From the NCBI GenBank assembly GCA_016699895.1, contig CP064991.1:620001-684000 (forward strand): 64,000 nucleotides of DNA, written 5' to 3'. Position 1 is the stretch's first letter. Each line of letters opens with the position of its first letter. Of this stretch, positions 25,624-34,494 are shown piece after piece. Under the pieces are notes generated by a model that was given only the letters and a program-made list of their open reading frames with translations, did not search any database and was not told the DNA's origin. The position numbers and the translations under genes are program-made. Source of the DNA: Candidatus Saccharibacteria bacterium (GTDB taxonomy: Bacteria > Patescibacteriota > Saccharimonadia > Saccharimonadales > Saccharimonadaceae).

Positions 25624-26916
25624 CTACTCGTAACGCAAAGCTTCGATCGGATCTTTTTTGCTCGCGCGGCGGGCGGGCAAGGTGCCGGCCAAGAATCCAA
25701 TCGTCATCACGATCGCTACAATGACAGTCAATGTAACCGGGTTAAACTCTATCAAGGTAAAGCCTGGCAATCCGCTCAGGAATGTCTCAGCCGCTATAGG
25801 ATTGATGATCACCTTGATGAGATAGGCGAGACCAACACCGAGCGCTGCGCCCCAGAACCCGAGCATGACAGCCTCCCACGAAAACATCGCGAAGATCTTA
25901 CCGCGTCCTAGACCCATAGCTTTCATGAGGCCAATTTCGCGAGTGCGTTCCTGGACCGCCATAAATAGCGTGTTAATGATACCGATCGACGCCGCCAGTA
26001 AGGCAATGACACCAAAGATAGTCAGTATCATCGTCACTGCGTCAAAGAACGTTTTGACTATACCGACCTGATCCTCAACCGTCATAGCGGTAAAGCCCAT
26101 ATCTTTCAGATCGTCTTTGACTTGCTGGGTTTTCTCATCGCTCAGCCAATCATCTTTTAGCTGCGCCATGGCAAAGTAGGACTGATTTCTATATTCGGCC
26201 GGCATACCTGCGAGTACTCGATCGCTCAGCGCATGGCTACCTCGATCATTCACCCAGCTGCGACCCATGCCAATAACACTAGGGTTAGTAACACCACTGA
26301 TGGTCAGTTCAACTTCGCTCATTTCGCCGCTAATTTGGTTTGTAACGGCAATTTTGACTTTTTTGCCAACCGCGTCCTCGTTACTACTAAAACCGAGAGG
26401 TTTCACATATTTGTCGGCAATAACGATCTCCGGAGTGGCGCTATCGATGTCAACGGCACGACCGGCCGCCATATCCAGATTAATTGTATCGCTCGGCAAG
26501 GTAGCCACCTCGATCGTAAACTTTTTGTCTGTGTTAGGACTCGTCACATAATCAGCCTGCAACATAGCCCACATCTTGGCAGACTCCACACCATCAACCG
26601 CCCGAATCTTGTCGATATCTTTGCTGGTAATGATCAACGATGCCATCGATTCGTCTTCGGCGCTGTATTCTTGGACTTCGTTGCTCATGCCACTGAGGCC
26701 ACTCGTTGTCGTTGATGCACGCATAATTTCTAAGTAGCCTTCGCCGCCTGCGCTATTCATTTGTTTGTCGATATAGGTATTAACGCCATTATTAACGCCC
26801 GTCGTCATGATGATAGTAAACGAGCCGATAAAGATAGCCAAAATCGTCAGAAAGGAGCGGCCTTTGTTACGCAATAGATTTGAGTTAGCGCCCCTCACAA
26901 TATCCCAGAATTTCAT
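25624..26916 (-). CDS. ABC transporter permease, MacB/FtsX type
   Basis: 430 aa. TM1 (residues about 20-40) is followed by a roughly 230-residue extracytoplasmic domain of MacB type and three C-terminal TMs of the FtsX domain. The coupling stretch TREIGLMKAMGLGRGKIFAMF and the C-terminal ARRASKKDPIEALRYE are typical. Such proteins do not move substrate through the membrane themselves; they convert ATP energy to work on lipoproteins, peptides or antibiotics outside. It overlaps the ATPase gene by four bases and forms an operon with it. Confidence 0.88.
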   Translation of the reverse strand: MKFWDIVRGANSNLLRNKGRSFLTILAIFIGSFTIIMTTGVNNGVNTYIDKQMNSAGGEGYLEIMRASTTTSGLSGMSNEVQEYSAEDESMASLIITSKDIDKIRAVDGVESAKMWAMLQADYVTSPNTDKKFTIEVATLPSDTINLDMAAGRAVDIDSATPEIVIADKYVKPLGFSSNEDAVGKKVKIAVTNQISGEMSEVELTISGVTNPSVIGMGRSWVNDRGSHALSDRVLAGMPAEYRNQSYFAMAQLKDDWLSDEKTQQVKDDLKDMGFTAMTVEDQVGIVKTFFDAVTMILTIFGVIALLAASIGIINTLFMAVQERTREIGLMKAMGLGRGKIFAMFSWEAVMLGFWGAALGVGLAYLIKVIINPIAAETFLSGLPGFTLIEFNPVTLTVIVAIVMTIGFLAGTLPARRASKKDPIEALRYE

Positions 26917-27617
26917 TTTTTTGCTCCTTTCCGCGGTTCGGCTAATAACTGTCCATCCTTGATATGAATTTGCCTATGGCAACGATTCGCCAGATCCTCG
27001 TCGTGTGTCACTATGATCAACGTAATGTCTTTCTCTTTGTTGAGACTAAACAGCAGGTCTTCGACCAGTTTACCGGTAGTCGAATCGAGATTACCCGTCG
27101 GTTCGTCGGCAAAAATCACGGCCGGGTTATTAACGAGAGCTCTCGCGATACACACACGCTGTTTCTGTCCACCCGACAGATCATTAGCACGGCTTTTGGC
27201 CTTGTCAGCTAGATCAACAATCTCGAGAGCTTCGAGTGCGCGTCTTTTTCGTTCAGACGGTTTTATGCCGGCAATTCTGAGGGGAAGCATGACGTTATTC
27301 AGTACTGAATCGCGCGAATTCATGAAAAACTGTTGAAAGACAAAACCAAAACGACGATTACGCAGACGATTGATCTGGCGATTTTTTAGCTTTGTCGAGT
27401 CTTTGCCGCTAATTTCTATCGTACCCGAAGTTGGTTTATCGAGCAGGGCCAACAAATGCATCAAGGTCGATTTGCCCGAGCCGCTCTTGCCAATAATTGC
27501 CACCGATTCGCCGCGTTTGATATCTAGATTGACATTATCGAGTGCCGTGAATGCTGCCGACTTTTTGCCATATACTTTGGTCAAATTCGTTGTCTTTATA
27601 ATAGTTGTTTCGCTCAT
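26913..27617 (-). CDS. ABC transporter ATP-binding protein, MacB/LolD type
   Basis: 234 aa from the ATG at 27617, which has a GGAGGG Shine-Dalgarno 12 bases upstream; an in-frame TTG at 27650 is an alternative. Walker A GKSGSGKST, Q-loop FQQFF, signature LSGGQKQR, Walker B VIFADEPTGNLD and the H-loop VTHDE are all present. It is the partner of the downstream permease, so the pair makes a MacB-like mechanotransmission exporter. Confidence 0.9.
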   Translation of the reverse strand: MSETTIIKTTNLTKVYGKKSAAFTALDNVNLDIKRGESVAIIGKSGSGKSTLMHLLALLDKPTSGTIEISGKDSTKLKNRQINRLRNRRFGFVFQQFFMNSRDSVLNNVMLPLRIAGIKPSERKRRALEALEIVDLADKAKSRANDLSGGQKQRVCIARALVNNPAVIFADEPTGNLDSTTGKLVEDLLFSLNKEKDITLIIVTHDEDLANRCHRQIHIKDGQLLAEPRKGAKK

Positions 27618-27651
27618 TATCGTTTCTAGCCCTCCTTTTCGAACATTCAAC

Positions 27652-27681
27652 CTCTATTGTACCATGGATGATACAATAGAG
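27652..27681. promoter_or_regulatory. palindromic divergent promoter
   Basis: A perfect 10-bp inverted repeat, CTCTATTGTA (27652-27661) and TACAATAGAG (27672-27681), places a TACAAT -10 box on each strand. One serves the methyltransferase gene (GTG six bases later); the other points into the ABC operon. The symmetry may also be an operator. Confidence 0.55.
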
Positions 27682-27683
27682 AG

Positions 27684-28866
27684 GTGAAGCAGCTCAGTAC
27701 TGAAACAATTACGTTAGACAAAATTGTTGGCGGTGGCCAAGCTATTGGTGAACTGCCGGACGGACGAAAAGTATTTGTCTGGGGAGGATTACCGGGCGAA
27801 ACGGTTACTATTCAATTAACCAAACTCAAAAAGTCCTACGCCGAAGGTATTGTGACCGAAGTCATCACAGCTAGTCCAGATCGAATCGAACCGCGTGATT
27901 CCGAGGCATACCTATCGACTAGTCCGTGGCAAATCATGAATTTTGCAGTCGAGCAACACCTCAAAAGTACATTAGTCAAAGAAGCATTCGCATTATCCCA
28001 TATCGATATCGACGCTCCAGTATCAGTTATTACCGATGACAATTTCTATCATTATCGCAACAAAATGGAGTATTCGTTATGGTGGGATAATGAAACGGAA
28101 TTAATTTCACTCGCTTTTCATCTGCGCGGCACTCATCAGAAAGCTCCGATTAGTCAATCGTCGATCGAGCGACCAGAAATTTTTGCGAGAGCCAGTCAAA
28201 TCGTCGAAAAGCTAAACAGAGAAGGCGGCGAAGCCAGGCGTTATCAGTCGCTACTCGTCCGCAGCAATCAATCTGGCGATGTATCGAGCGCATTGTTTGA
28301 AAAGCATCAACCACACCCCTCAATGAATCTCCTTACCGACAACGTGCTCGGCTACCATTATTCCTATTCGCCTAACGGCTTTTTCCAGATTAATTTGCCC
28401 GTTTATGAACTGGCGCTCCAGGAAATCGCAAAACATATCACAACCGACCATGTCATTGATATGTATGCTGGTGTCGGTACGATCGGTTTGTCGATAGCCC
28501 GCGATCGAAAATTGAGACTGGTCGAAACCGATAAAAGCGCGTTCGATGAAATGCTCCGCAACATTCCGACCAAGGCCACAAACATTCATCCTATTCATGC
28601 CAAGAGCGAACAAGCACTCGAACACATTGCCAGCGATGCGACTATCATCCTCGATCCGCCGCGCGCCGGTTTACATCAAACCGTGGTTGATCGTTTACTA
28701 GAAACAACTCCGCCTCAAATTATTTATTTGTCGTGCAATCCCGTTACTCAAAGCGCGCGACATTGCGCCGCTACTCGAAAAATATCATGTGACACTGGTG
28801 CAGCCGTTTAATTTCTTTCCACGAACGCCACATATTGAAAATTTGGTCGTATTAGAACGAAACTAG
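27684..28866 (+). CDS. 23S rRNA/tRNA (uracil-C5)-methyltransferase (RlmD/RumA/TrmA family), frameshifted near the end
   Basis: Transfers a methyl group to C5 of uracil in RNA. It has an N-terminal TRAM-like domain (ETITLDKIVGGGQAIGE), the SAM-binding VIDMYAGVGTIGLSIA, LDPPRAGLH and the catalytic Cys in YLSCNP. The four-Cys iron-sulfur cluster of RlmD is not seen. After NPVTQ the frame as given runs into a short unrelated tail (stop 28811). The next frame gives the family ending ARDIAPLLEKYHVTLVQPF...PHIENLVVLE, stop 28864-28866. One extra A at 28750-28752 explains this. GTG start, leaderless (TACAAT 27672-27677). Its true stop overlaps the convergent gene by four bases. Confidence 0.85.
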
Positions 28867-29348
28867 CTCGTTCGGATGCGTCGATAGGCAAACTTGACAC
28901 TCGGACGCCAGCTCGTCGCCGCATCGCGGTCGTATTGTTTGATGGTCCCGTCAACCACCTCCGCGATCTGAATCAGTGCCGGATTATAAGGTGCCAAAGT
29001 GCGATAAAAGGCCAAGTCGCTGTCTTTCACATTATCGCGACCAGGGAAAACCTCACGAAATTTCCTCTCCGCAATTAAGTCAAAATAGTGCGGATCAGCG
29101 CGCGGCGGAATCAGCTGCTCGGCGCGCAGGTTCATTCTCGATACAATCTTTTTGATATCGCCGAGCGTTGTATTTTTCTGACCTACGATTATGGCAAATA
29201 ACAGGCCTTTGCTCGATAAAAACACTTTGGCAGTCGTGCCAGGTCCAACCGGTAATTTATCGGCAATAGTCGATTTAATCTCTAGCGTGAGACCAAATGC
29301 CTGTTTGATATATTTTTCTAAACTCAATTCCTCAAAGACCTGCTCCAT
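28863..29348 (-). CDS. conserved-looking protein of unknown function
   Basis: 161 aa from the ATG at 29348. A minus-strand TAAAAT (29361-29356) ends seven bases before this ATG, so I prefer it to the upstream in-frame ATG at 29402. Alpha/beta protein with a KVFLSSKGLLFAII strand, a GDIKKIVSRMNL helix and a C-terminal FREVFPGRDNVKDSDLAFYR segment. No membrane segment, signal or catalytic motif I recognise. Confidence 0.7.
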   Translation of the reverse strand: MEQVFEELSLEKYIKQAFGLTLEIKSTIADKLPVGPGTTAKVFLSSKGLLFAIIVGQKNTTLGDIKKIVSRMNLRAEQLIPPRADPHYFDLIAERKFREVFPGRDNVKDSDLAFYRTLAPYNPALIQIAEVVDGTIKQYDRDAATSWRPSVKFAYRRIRTS

Positions 29349-29400
29349 GACACTTATTTTACTACCAATTGCGGGTAAAGTAAAGAAGGATTGAACCGTC

Positions 29401-29451
29401 AAAACCTCCTCGGGGGCTGCCCCGCCTCACGTCACCCGAGGTGAGAGTTTT
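29401..29451. repeat. GC-rich imperfect palindrome between divergent genes
   Basis: AAAAC...GTTTT (29401-29405 / 29447-29451), CCTCGGG...CCCGAGG (29408-29414 / 29435-29441) and an internal CGGGG/CCCCG can form a branched hairpin. It looks like a bidirectional terminator but lies between two diverging starts. Role unknown. Confidence 0.45.
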
Positions 29452-29492
29452 AGATTTTGAATACAGCCCTATAATAGCGTAAAATAGTTGCA

Positions 29493-32400
29493 ATGAGTTT
29501 TGATACAAAGTTTCTAGATAATTACAGAAGTCTCAACGAGGCGCAGCGTCTAGCCGTTGACCAAATCGACGGGCCAGTTATCGTGGTCGCTGGTCCGGGC
29601 ACCGGAAAAACCCAGCTGCTCGCCATGCGCGTTGGCAACATCTTGAGACAAACCGACACCGATCCTAGCAGTATTTTATGTTTGACCTTTACCGAATCCG
29701 CCGCCGCTAACATGACAGAGCGTATGGCCGCCATCTTTGGCCCAACCGCCTACCAGGTCACCGTCAACACCTTTCACGGTCTAGGCTCGGAAATCATTAG
29801 CCGACATAGCGAGCATTTTTATAACGGGGCAATTTTTAAACCTGCCGATGAATTGACCGCTGGTCAAGTGGTTCAGGAAATCCTAGCCGGACTGCCGCAT
29901 TCCAATCCGCTGACCAAAGTTTTCAATGATAAATTCACCTATTTGGACAAGGTCACTAGGGCGATTTCCGACATCAAACGCGCTGGTCTATTGCCCGAGG
30001 AAATGCATCTTTTACTAGAACAAAACCTAGCTTTTTGCCGCCAAGCTAGTCCGATCATTAGCGAAATTTTTGCCGAACGTATTACCAAAAAGACTATAGA
30101 TGCTGCCAGCTCCGTCCTAAACGATCTCGAAACTATAGTGTCTGACTACAAACAACTGAGTTTTGTGAACGAACCACCGCTCGCCGAAGTCATCGTAAAT
30201 AGTTTCAAATCCGCCATTGAAGACGCCGAGACCTCAGGCAAAACCAACTCTCTGACCGCCTGGAAAAAGTCCAATCTAGAGACGAACGACAAAGGCAAAC
30301 ACGTCCTTAAAGACCAGACGAGAACCGAGATCCTCGCCGCCGTCAGCGGTGTGTACGCCGAATATCTGCGGCGTATGGACGTCCATCAACTCTACGATTA
30401 TGACGACATGATCTTGCGCGTCATCCAAGCCGTCGAAACCTCTCCGGCGCTCAAGGCGGATCTACAGGAAAAATACCAATATATCCTAGTCGACGAGTTT
30501 CAGGATACCAACGACAGCCAGATGCGTCTATTAAAAAACCTAACCGATTTCGATAATCATCCCAATGTCATGGTGGTGGGTGACGACGATCAGGCTATCT
30601 TTCGTTTCCAAGGTGCCGACATCTCGAACATCATGTCGTTCCATGACACCTATCCTGATTCTGACCCGATCGTTCTTACTAACAATTATCGTAGTGGTCG
30701 TCATATCCTCGACGCCGCCAGCAATGTCGCCGGGCAGATCGGCGAACGACTCAGCACCAGCCTAGGTTTTGAAAAGCAATTGATCGACGCCAAACCGGTA
30801 GACACCATCGTCCGCCAAGTCCTAGCCAACACCGAGGAGCACGAGAACGCCAATCTCGTTTCGATGATCGAGCAGGAGATAAAGGCCGGACGCAGCCCAG
30901 CTGATATTGCCGTGATCGCGCGTAAACATAAAGACCTAATTAGCCTGTTGCCATTTTTAGCCAAAGCTAATATCCCAGTCAATTACGAACGCGAGAACGA
31001 CGTCCTGGCCAGCGAACCTATCGTCGCCCTTGAACAGCTAGTTCGCGTGGTGATCAGCCTGGCAGGCCGCGAAGATGATATGGTTGACACATTGCTACCC
31101 GAGCTGCTCAGCCATCCAGCCTGGCAATTATCTCCGCAGGACATTTGGCAGATCAGTCTAGCCGCCAACCGCGATCATAAATACTGGCTAGAAATTTTAC
31201 TAGAATACTCCGACCAAACAAAAGCTATCGGCGAATGGATAATTAAAATGAGCGCATTTTCACACCATACGCCGCTCGAAACCATGCTCGATTGGCTGTT
31301 TGGCAATGAAACTGCAGCCGATGAAAGCTTTACTTCGCCACTTTATAAATATTTCTTTGCCGAGGAGCGACTAGCGGGTGATCCGACGGCTTATTTAACA
31401 TTTTTATCGAACATCAGCACCCTGCGCAACGCGCTGCGCGATTATCGCCCAGACAACACTTCTAATCCGTTACTCTACGAATTCTTGAGCCTAATTGATG
31501 CCTACCGATCACTCGGCAAGCGCCTCGTCGCCGTGACGGCTATCGGCGGTCATGATCGGCTAAATCTACTGACCGTACACAAAGCCAAAGGCATGGAATT
31601 TGATAGCGTTTATATCGTCAATGCTTCGTCAAACATGTGGGGACAGAAATCACGCGGTAATAATTCGTCGATTACTTTTCCTGGTAATATGCCGTTTCAG
31701 CCAGCTGGTGATAGTAGCGACGAACAACTACGCTTGTTATTCGTGGCGATGACTCGCGCCAGACGTCAACTGACCATTAGCTCGCATCAGCTCAGCCCGA
31801 CCGGCAAACCGTTGTTGCCGCTAGAATACATCATTGACGACGACACTATAGCTGTCGAATCGTTGCCCGAGCCGACCATTCCGGAACTCGAGGATCAGCT
31901 AGAAACCGCCTGGCACGCAGCTCTAACTAGCACCACCGGCACCGACCAACGTCAAACCTTGCTCGATACGCTATCGGACAAATTAGCACGCTATCGACTC
32001 AGCGCTACCGACCTAAACCGCTTTATCGATATTCCCGACGGCGGACCGCAGGGCTTTTTGATGCAGAGTTTATTAAAATTCCCGAGTGCTCGCACCGCGC
32101 CGCTGGTTTTTGGCACAGCCATGCACGCCACCCTGCAACGCAGCCATACTCACTTGACCGTCCATGGCCACGCTAAACCGCTCGAGGATGTCCTAGGCGA
32201 TTTCGAGACCATACTACGCGGCGAATCACTGAGCGATCGCGATTTTGAGTTCTATTTACAAAAAGGTCTGGACGATCTAAAAGTATTTTACGACCAACGC
32301 ATTTCGAGCTTCACGCCTGCCCAAATGACTGAATTCGATTTCTATAGTGACAATATCATGATAGGCGAGGCGCGCCTCACCGGCAAACTTGACCTGATTG

Positions 32401-32807
32401 ACATCGACAAAGACGACAAAACCCTGATCGTTACCGATTACAAAACTGGCAAAGCGCCGCTATCGTGGAAGGGTAAAACCGATTACGAAAAGATCAAACT
32501 GCACAGGTATCGTCGCCAGTTACTGTTCTATAAATTATTGGTTGAACGATCCTCACAGTTCAAAAATTATACGATGGAACGCGGCGTATTGGAGTTCGTC
32601 GAGCCGGTAGACGGCGAGATTAGACGGCTCGAACTCGACTATAGCGAGGTAGATATGGACGACTTTGTGAACATCATCCACGCTGTCTGGCGGTTCATTA
32701 TGACGCTAGACCTACCCGACATCAGTCAATTTTCGGCAGATTACAAGGGAATTCTAGAATTTGAAGACTTTTTGAGACTTTATTACTCAAATAGTATTGA
32801 CATTTGA
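29493..32807 (+). CDS. UvrD/RecB-type superfamily 1 helicase with C-terminal PD-(D/E)XK nuclease
   Basis: 1104 aa. The helicase has the Q motif LNEAQRLAVDQ, Walker A AGPGTGKTQLL (near residue 33), motif Ia FTESAAANM, Walker B ILVDEFQDTN, motif III VVGDDDQAIFRFQGA, IV LTNNYRS, V LLTVHKAKGMEFDSVYI and VI LLFVAMTRARRQL. The C-terminal 230 residues carry a RecB-like nuclease: ...FGTAMHATLQ, EARLTGKLDLID and VTDYKTGK (the D...D-x-K triad). This fits an AddA/AdnB-like recombination or repair nuclease working without an obvious partner in the window. Start: TAAAAT (29480-29485) ends seven bases before the ATG; a second TATAAT lies at 29470-29475. Confidence 0.9.
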   Translation: MSFDTKFLDNYRSLNEAQRLAVDQIDGPVIVVAGPGTGKTQLLAMRVGNILRQTDTDPSSILCLTFTESAAANMTERMAAIFGPTAYQVTVNTFHGLGSEIISRHSEHFYNGAIFKPADELTAGQVVQEILAGLPHSNPLTKVFNDKFTYLDKVTRAISDIKRAGLLPEEMHLLLEQNLAFCRQASPIISEIFAERITKKTIDAASSVLNDLETIVSDYKQLSFVNEPPLAEVIVNSFKSAIEDAETSGKTNSLTAWKKSNLETNDKGKHVLKDQTRTEILAAVSGVYAEYLRRMDVHQLYDYDDMILRVIQAVETSPALKADLQEKYQYILVDEFQDTNDSQMRLLKNLTDFDNHPNVMVVGDDDQAIFRFQGADISNIMSFHDTYPDSDPIVLTNNYRSGRHILDAASNVAGQIGERLSTSLGFEKQLIDAKPVDTIVRQVLANTEEHENANLVSMIEQEIKAGRSPADIAVIARKHKDLISLLPFLAKANIPVNYERENDVLASEPIVALEQLVRVVISLAGREDDMVDTLLPELLSHPAWQLSPQDIWQISLAANRDHKYWLEILLEYSDQTKAIGEWIIKMSAFSHHTPLETMLDWLFGNETAADESFTSPLYKYFFAEERLAGDPTAYLTFLSNISTLRNALRDYRPDNTSNPLLYEFLSLIDAYRSLGKRLVAVTAIGGHDRLNLLTVHKAKGMEFDSVYIVNASSNMWGQKSRGNNSSITFPGNMPFQPAGDSSDEQLRLLFVAMTRARRQLTISSHQLSPTGKPLLPLEYIIDDDTIAVESLPEPTIPELEDQLETAWHAALTSTTGTDQRQTLLDTLSDKLARYRLSATDLNRFIDIPDGGPQGFLMQSLLKFPSARTAPLVFGTAMHATLQRSHTHLTVHGHAKPLEDVLGDFETILRGESLSDRDFEFYLQKGLDDLKVFYDQRISSFTPAQMTEFDFYSDNIMIGEARLTGKLDLIDIDKDDKTLIVTDYKTGKAPLSWKGKTDYEKIKLHRYRRQLLFYKLLVERSSQFKNYTMERGVLEFVEPVDGEIRRLELDYSEVDMDDFVNIIHAVWRFIMTLDLPDISQFSADYKGILEFEDFLRLYYSNSIDI

Positions 32808-32825
32808 TACAGTATGTGATAAGAT
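32797..32825 (+). promoter_or_regulatory. consensus promoter of the large structured RNA
   Basis: A perfect TTGACA (32797-32802), 17-bp spacer and TAAGAT (32820-32825). The -35 box lies inside the last codons of the helicase gene. This is the only perfect -35 I found in the window. Confidence 0.8.
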
Positions 32826-32831
32826 TTTACA

Positions 32832-33511
32832 CATGTTCTGAACTGAGTCTGACTAGGCACAGCAAAGAATCGTGGTTTTCAGCGCACGCGGGAGTGTCAG
32901 CGACGGGGTGCAGAAGTGCAAATCCTCGTTGGACGTTTAGGCGTCAACACTCGATAGTCTTCTGGATGATTTCCCGAAAGGGATCTCTATCCGAGACTCC
33001 GGCGGAGGTTCGAATGGGACGAGTAATCGGCCCTAGTAGATAGCCAAAGTGCGCGGGCGACAAAAATAGAGTTAGCTACCTGTTTCATAAGGTGGCAATG
33101 CAACAGCAGAAATGCTGCCGGTCAGGTATAGTCTCAATGGTGAGACGGGTAAAATCCTCGACACGCGGTAGATAACGCATGTGTAAAACTCTTTCTTTTG
33201 TCGCCGAAGCTCGCCTCGATGAGAGGCAAAAACTTCCGGGAGTCCCATCCCGGAAGAGCTCCGTAAACTGCTAGCGGCAATCCCCCCGTCGCAGCAAGTC
33301 CGGAGCAGCCGAGTCGGGCGGATCAGGTTCTAGTGCGCCAGAAGGAGTGCACGGAATTACTGGTGCTGCGCGCCAGTCGATTCCCTAACAAGGGAGATCG
33401 TGATCCGTCCGGCTCCGGCCCGACAACAGAGTTACCTAGGTGACTCTGTCATAGAGCCACCTGTAAACGTTTTGAGCTTCGCTCCGTCGCCACAGGTGGC
33501 TATTTTCTTTT
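32832..33511 (+). ncRNA. large structured non-coding RNA, about 680 nt, unidentified
   Basis: No supported protein gene lies here, yet the segment has a consensus promoter, rich local pairing and a strong terminator. Helices seen: a closing pair GAGTC/GACTC (32845-32849 / 33442-33446) and CTAGG/CCTAG (32853-32857 / 33435-33439); CAGCA-GAAA-TGCTG (33104-33117); GTCTC/GAGAC (33131-33146); TTCCGGGA/TCCCGGAA (33234-33255); TCCC-GAAA-GGGA near 32972; CCGGAGC/GCTCCGG (33300-33306 / 33412-33418); CGGATCA/TGATCCG (33319-33325 / 33401-33407); ACAGAGT/ACTCTGT (33426-33449). The conserved blocks I know for RNase P RNA (GAGGAAAGTCC) and for tmRNA (tRNA-like ends, tag ORF) are not found. Short ORFs inside it look fortuitous. 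Confidence 0.65.
33455..33511 (+). terminator. rho-independent terminator of the large RNA
   Basis: A 10-bp stem, AGCCACCTGT (33455-33464) with ACAGGTGGCT (33492-33501), followed by ATTTTCTTTT. Confidence 0.85.
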
Positions 33512-33528
33512 CTGGTACAATATATATG

Positions 33529-34494
33529 ATGAACTTTTGGAATGATTTGCCGCAGCCATTTTTTATTTTGGCGCCGATGGAAGACGTAACGGACGTTGTT
33601 TTTCGTCACGTCGTCAAACAGGCCGCCGCACCCGACGTATTTTTCACCGAGTTCACCAATGCGACCGGCTGGGTGCACGCTGGCCAAAAGGCCATCGGCA
33701 ATCGTCTCGTCAAGGCTGACGATGAATATCCATTAGTCGCCCAGATCTGGGGCGGGGAACCAGGCGATATGGAAAAGCTGGCGGCGCATTGCCTCGAACT
33801 TGGTTTTCACGGTATCGATATCAACATGGGCTGTCCCGCGAAATCGGCCGTCAAATCGGGCGGTTCGGCCTTGATCCGCAAACCCGATATCGCCGTTGCC
33901 TCGATTGCCGCCGCTAAAACCGCCGGGTTGCCAGTCAGTGTCAAAACTCGTCTCGGTTATACGTCCGTAGAAGAGTGGCGCGAGTGGCTCACGGTTCTAT
34001 TGCAACAGGACATTGTCAATCTGACGATTCATTTACGCACCAAAAAAGAAATGAGCAAAGTTCCAGCCCATTTTGACTTGATCGACGACATCATTGCACT
34101 TCGCGACCAAATCGCTCCGCACACGAAACTGACCATAAACGGCGATATAGCCGACCGACAACAGGGAATGAAATTGCATCAGGATCATCCCGGTATTGAT
34201 GGCATCATGATCGGACGCGGCATTTTTCATAATCCATTTGCGTTTGAAAAAGAGCCGCGAACCCATGACCAACAGGAACTCCTCGATCTACTAGGCATCC
34301 ATTTAGATTTGTTTGATCAATATAATATCGATATGTCGCGCAGATTCGATCCCTTGAAACGCTTTTTCAAAATCTATGTCAAAGATTTTCCCGGTGCCAA
34401 GGAAATGCGCGAGCAATTGATACAGGCGACAACTACCAACGAAGCTCGCGCCATTATTGCATCAGCGCTGGCGGCGACTATGACGGCGCCGTAA
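33529..34494 (+). CDS. dus: tRNA-dihydrouridine synthase
   Basis: FMN enzyme reducing uridines in tRNA loops. Motifs: LAPMEDVTDVVFR at the N-terminus, the catalytic Cys in DINMGCPAKSAVKSGG, VKTRLGY, and the FMN-phosphate site NGDIADR...GIMIGRGIFHNP. 321 aa. The start is ATG 33529, seven bases after TACAAT (33516-33521) with TGG before it; the adjacent ATG at 33526 is possible. A longer reading back to 33400 would run through the RNA terminator and is rejected. Its last 33 bases overlap the convergent plsC gene. Confidence 0.93.
   Translation: MNFWNDLPQPFFILAPMEDVTDVVFRHVVKQAAAPDVFFTEFTNATGWVHAGQKAIGNRLVKADDEYPLVAQIWGGEPGDMEKLAAHCLELGFHGIDINMGCPAKSAVKSGGSALIRKPDIAVASIAAAKTAGLPVSVKTRLGYTSVEEWREWLTVLLQQDIVNLTIHLRTKKEMSKVPAHFDLIDDIIALRDQIAPHTKLTINGDIADRQQGMKLHQDHPGIDGIMIGRGIFHNPFAFEKEPRTHDQQELLDLLGIHLDLFDQYNIDMSRRFDPLKRFFKIYVKDFPGAKEMREQLIQATTTNEARAIIASALAATMTAP

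Noticed and set aside
32804..33043. Short ORF inside the large RNA
   Set aside because: It starts within the helicase stop region and lacks a ribosome site; promoter, pairing and terminator favour a non-coding RNA.
32900..33200. Group I intron
   Set aside because: A GAGACT/AGTCTC pair (near 32993 and 33130) recalls P7, but the P, Q and S core sequences and an interrupted host gene are missing.
32832..33511. Naming the large RNA as RNase P RNA or tmRNA
   Set aside because: The strongly conserved RNase P blocks are absent, and no tRNA-like ends or tag ORF are found. Resemblances near 33262 and 33292 are too weak.
33400..33528. Extended start for dus
   Set aside because: It would be translated from the RNA gene's terminator hairpin; the leaderless promoter at 33516-33521 gives the family-length protein.
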